The notes beneath the pieces are model-generated. The model had not been told where the DNA came from. It saw only the letters and a list, made by a program, of their open reading frames with translations, and did no database searches. A stretch of DNA of 64,000 nucleotides from Bacillota bacterium (lineage in GTDB: Bacteria; Bacillota; Clostridia; Lachnospirales; Lachnospiraceae): the NCBI GenBank assembly GCA_023434365.1, contig JAEYSV010000018.1:124001-188000 (forward strand), written 5' to 3'. Position numbers and translations under genes: made by a program. Positions 63,377-64,000 of this stretch are shown in pieces. Position 1 is the stretch's first letter. Each line of letters opens with the position of its first letter.

Positions 63377-63712
63377 AGAACGAAGAGTGAAGAGTGAAGA
63401 GCGGAAAAAAGATAGTGAAGAACGAAGAGGCTATAAAAGATAGTGAAGAGGTAAGAGTGAAGAGCCTATAAATAATAGTGAAGAACGAAGAGTGAAGAGT
63501 GAAGAGCGGAAAAGATTAGTGAAGAGCGAGAAAAGATTAGTGAAGAACGAAGAGCCTGAAAAGATAGTGAAGAGGTAAGAGCCTGAAAAAAATAGTGAAG
63601 AACGAAGAGGCTATAAAAGATAGTGAAGAGGTAAGAGTGAAGAGCGAAGAGCCTGAAAAGAAAGTGAAGAGCGAAGAGATTTAAAAGAAAGTGAAGAGCG
63701 GAAAAGAGTAAA
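63370..63712 (+). repeat. Polypurine heptamer array 4, at the metG 3' end
   Basis: Starts GGCAGTGAAGAACGAAGAGT and supplies the metG stop codon. Heptamers GTGAAGA, ACGAAGA and GGTAAGA alternate with interludes such as GGCTATAAAAGATA and GCCTGAAAAGATA, for about 340 bases, almost entirely A and G on this strand. Confidence 0.9.
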
Positions 63713-63735
63713 ATTAAGGTGGCGATTTTAGGGGG

Positions 63736-63765
63736 ACTAGGGGTTATCGGGTGATAAGCCCTAGT
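63736..63765. other. Hairpin beside the msrC end
   Basis: ACTAGGGGTTATC and GATAAGCCCTAGT pair with one mismatch around GGGT. No strong T-run on either side; it may still end one of the convergent transcripts. Confidence 0.45.
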
Positions 63766-63795
63766 TGTTGTTGTGCAAAGATTTGTATAGCTAGA

Positions 63796-64000
63796 TTAAT
63801 TTTCCCAGTTGCAGGATTGTTCTAGGATTTGGACGAATTTTTCTAATCCTAGTTGGTCTTGTTGGTCGAAGCGGGCTAGATCTGGACTATCGATGTCTAG
63901 GACACCGACTACGGTACCATTTGCTCTGATTGGAACTACGATTTCTGAACGGGAAGCACTGTCGCAGGCGATGTGGCCTGGGAAGGCATGAACATCAGGA
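63796..64000 (-). CDS. msrC: Free methionine-R-sulfoxide reductase, C-terminal part (cut by window edge)
   Basis: The last 67 codons of a minus-strand gene that runs off the right edge. HIACDSASRSEIVVPI contains the catalytic Cys of the GAF-type fRMsr family, and VGVLDIDSPDLARFDQQDQLGLE is the conserved C-terminal pattern. The enzyme repairs free methionine-R-sulfoxide to methionine, fitting a position next to metG only loosely. It ends with QSCNWEN. Its start is outside the window. Confidence 0.88.
   Translation of the reverse strand, partial: PDVHAFPGHIACDSASRSEIVVPIRANGTVVGVLDIDSPDLARFDQQDQLGLEKFVQILEQSCNWEN

Overview
The window reads as a chromosomal segment of a low-GC, anaerobic, endospore-forming Firmicute, most likely a Lachnospiraceae (Lachnoclostridium-type) member. 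The signs are AT-rich composition, strong AGGAGG-type ribosome sites, T-box leaders, GatCAB, indolepyruvate:ferredoxin oxidoreductase, flotillin/NfeD and cysteine-rich proteins that look like spore-layer components. The species cannot be fixed from sequence alone. No rRNA, tRNA, CRISPR array, phage or recognisable transposase gene was seen. Most genes are housekeeping.

Layout. 0-9.7 kb: the end of an HD-GYP gene, aspS, a DUF1294 gene, a cold-shock gene, an RACo-type ferredoxin/ASKHA protein, two PAS-like proteins of unknown role, galM and upp. 9.8-13.5 kb: M18 aminopeptidase, PdaB-like deacetylase, MATE transporter. 13.5-17.3 kb (minus strand): iorA-iorB-paaK-like genes for oxidation of aromatic 2-oxoacids. 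17.5-20.1 kb: a YdjI/YdjG-like membrane-stress pair. 20.3-25.9 kb: Na+/solute symporter, glnA, an ANTAR RNA-binding regulator, dapF and two small unknown genes. 26-31 kb: an Asn-type T-box followed by archaeal-type AspRS and gatCAB. 31-32.4 kb: a gene-free, hairpin-rich region between two repeat arrays. 32.4-41.5 kb: a FliK-like protein, gltB-gltD and a DUF554 protein. 41.6-47.8 kb: nfeD-flotillin and purC-purF-purB. 48-55 kb: tandem-domain PPK2, cyclophilin, Nmad3 protein, ECF sigma/anti-sigma pair, MraY-like transferase. 55-64 kb: beta-propeller lipo/membrane protein, two cysteine-rich paralogs, a transglutaminase-like secreted protein split by an in-frame stop, a Met T-box with metG, and the end of a free-Met-sulfoxide reductase.

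Working together: glnA, gltB/gltD and the ANTAR gene make up ammonia assimilation. Both the glnA and gltB leaders have a strong promoter running straight into an intrinsic terminator, which suggests antitermination control. AspRS2-GatCAB under the Asn T-box supplies Asn-tRNA (and possibly Gln-tRNA) by the indirect route, while the bacterial-type AspRS is encoded separately at 0.4 kb.

Two repeat families are the most unusual content. The first is a three-hairpin intergenic element whose copies mostly begin exactly at the T-run of an intrinsic terminator and whose stems differ in sequence while keeping pairing. The second is a polypurine family built on heptamers (GTGAAGA, ACGAAGA) whose arrays start at or across the 3' end of protein genes with a conserved junction.
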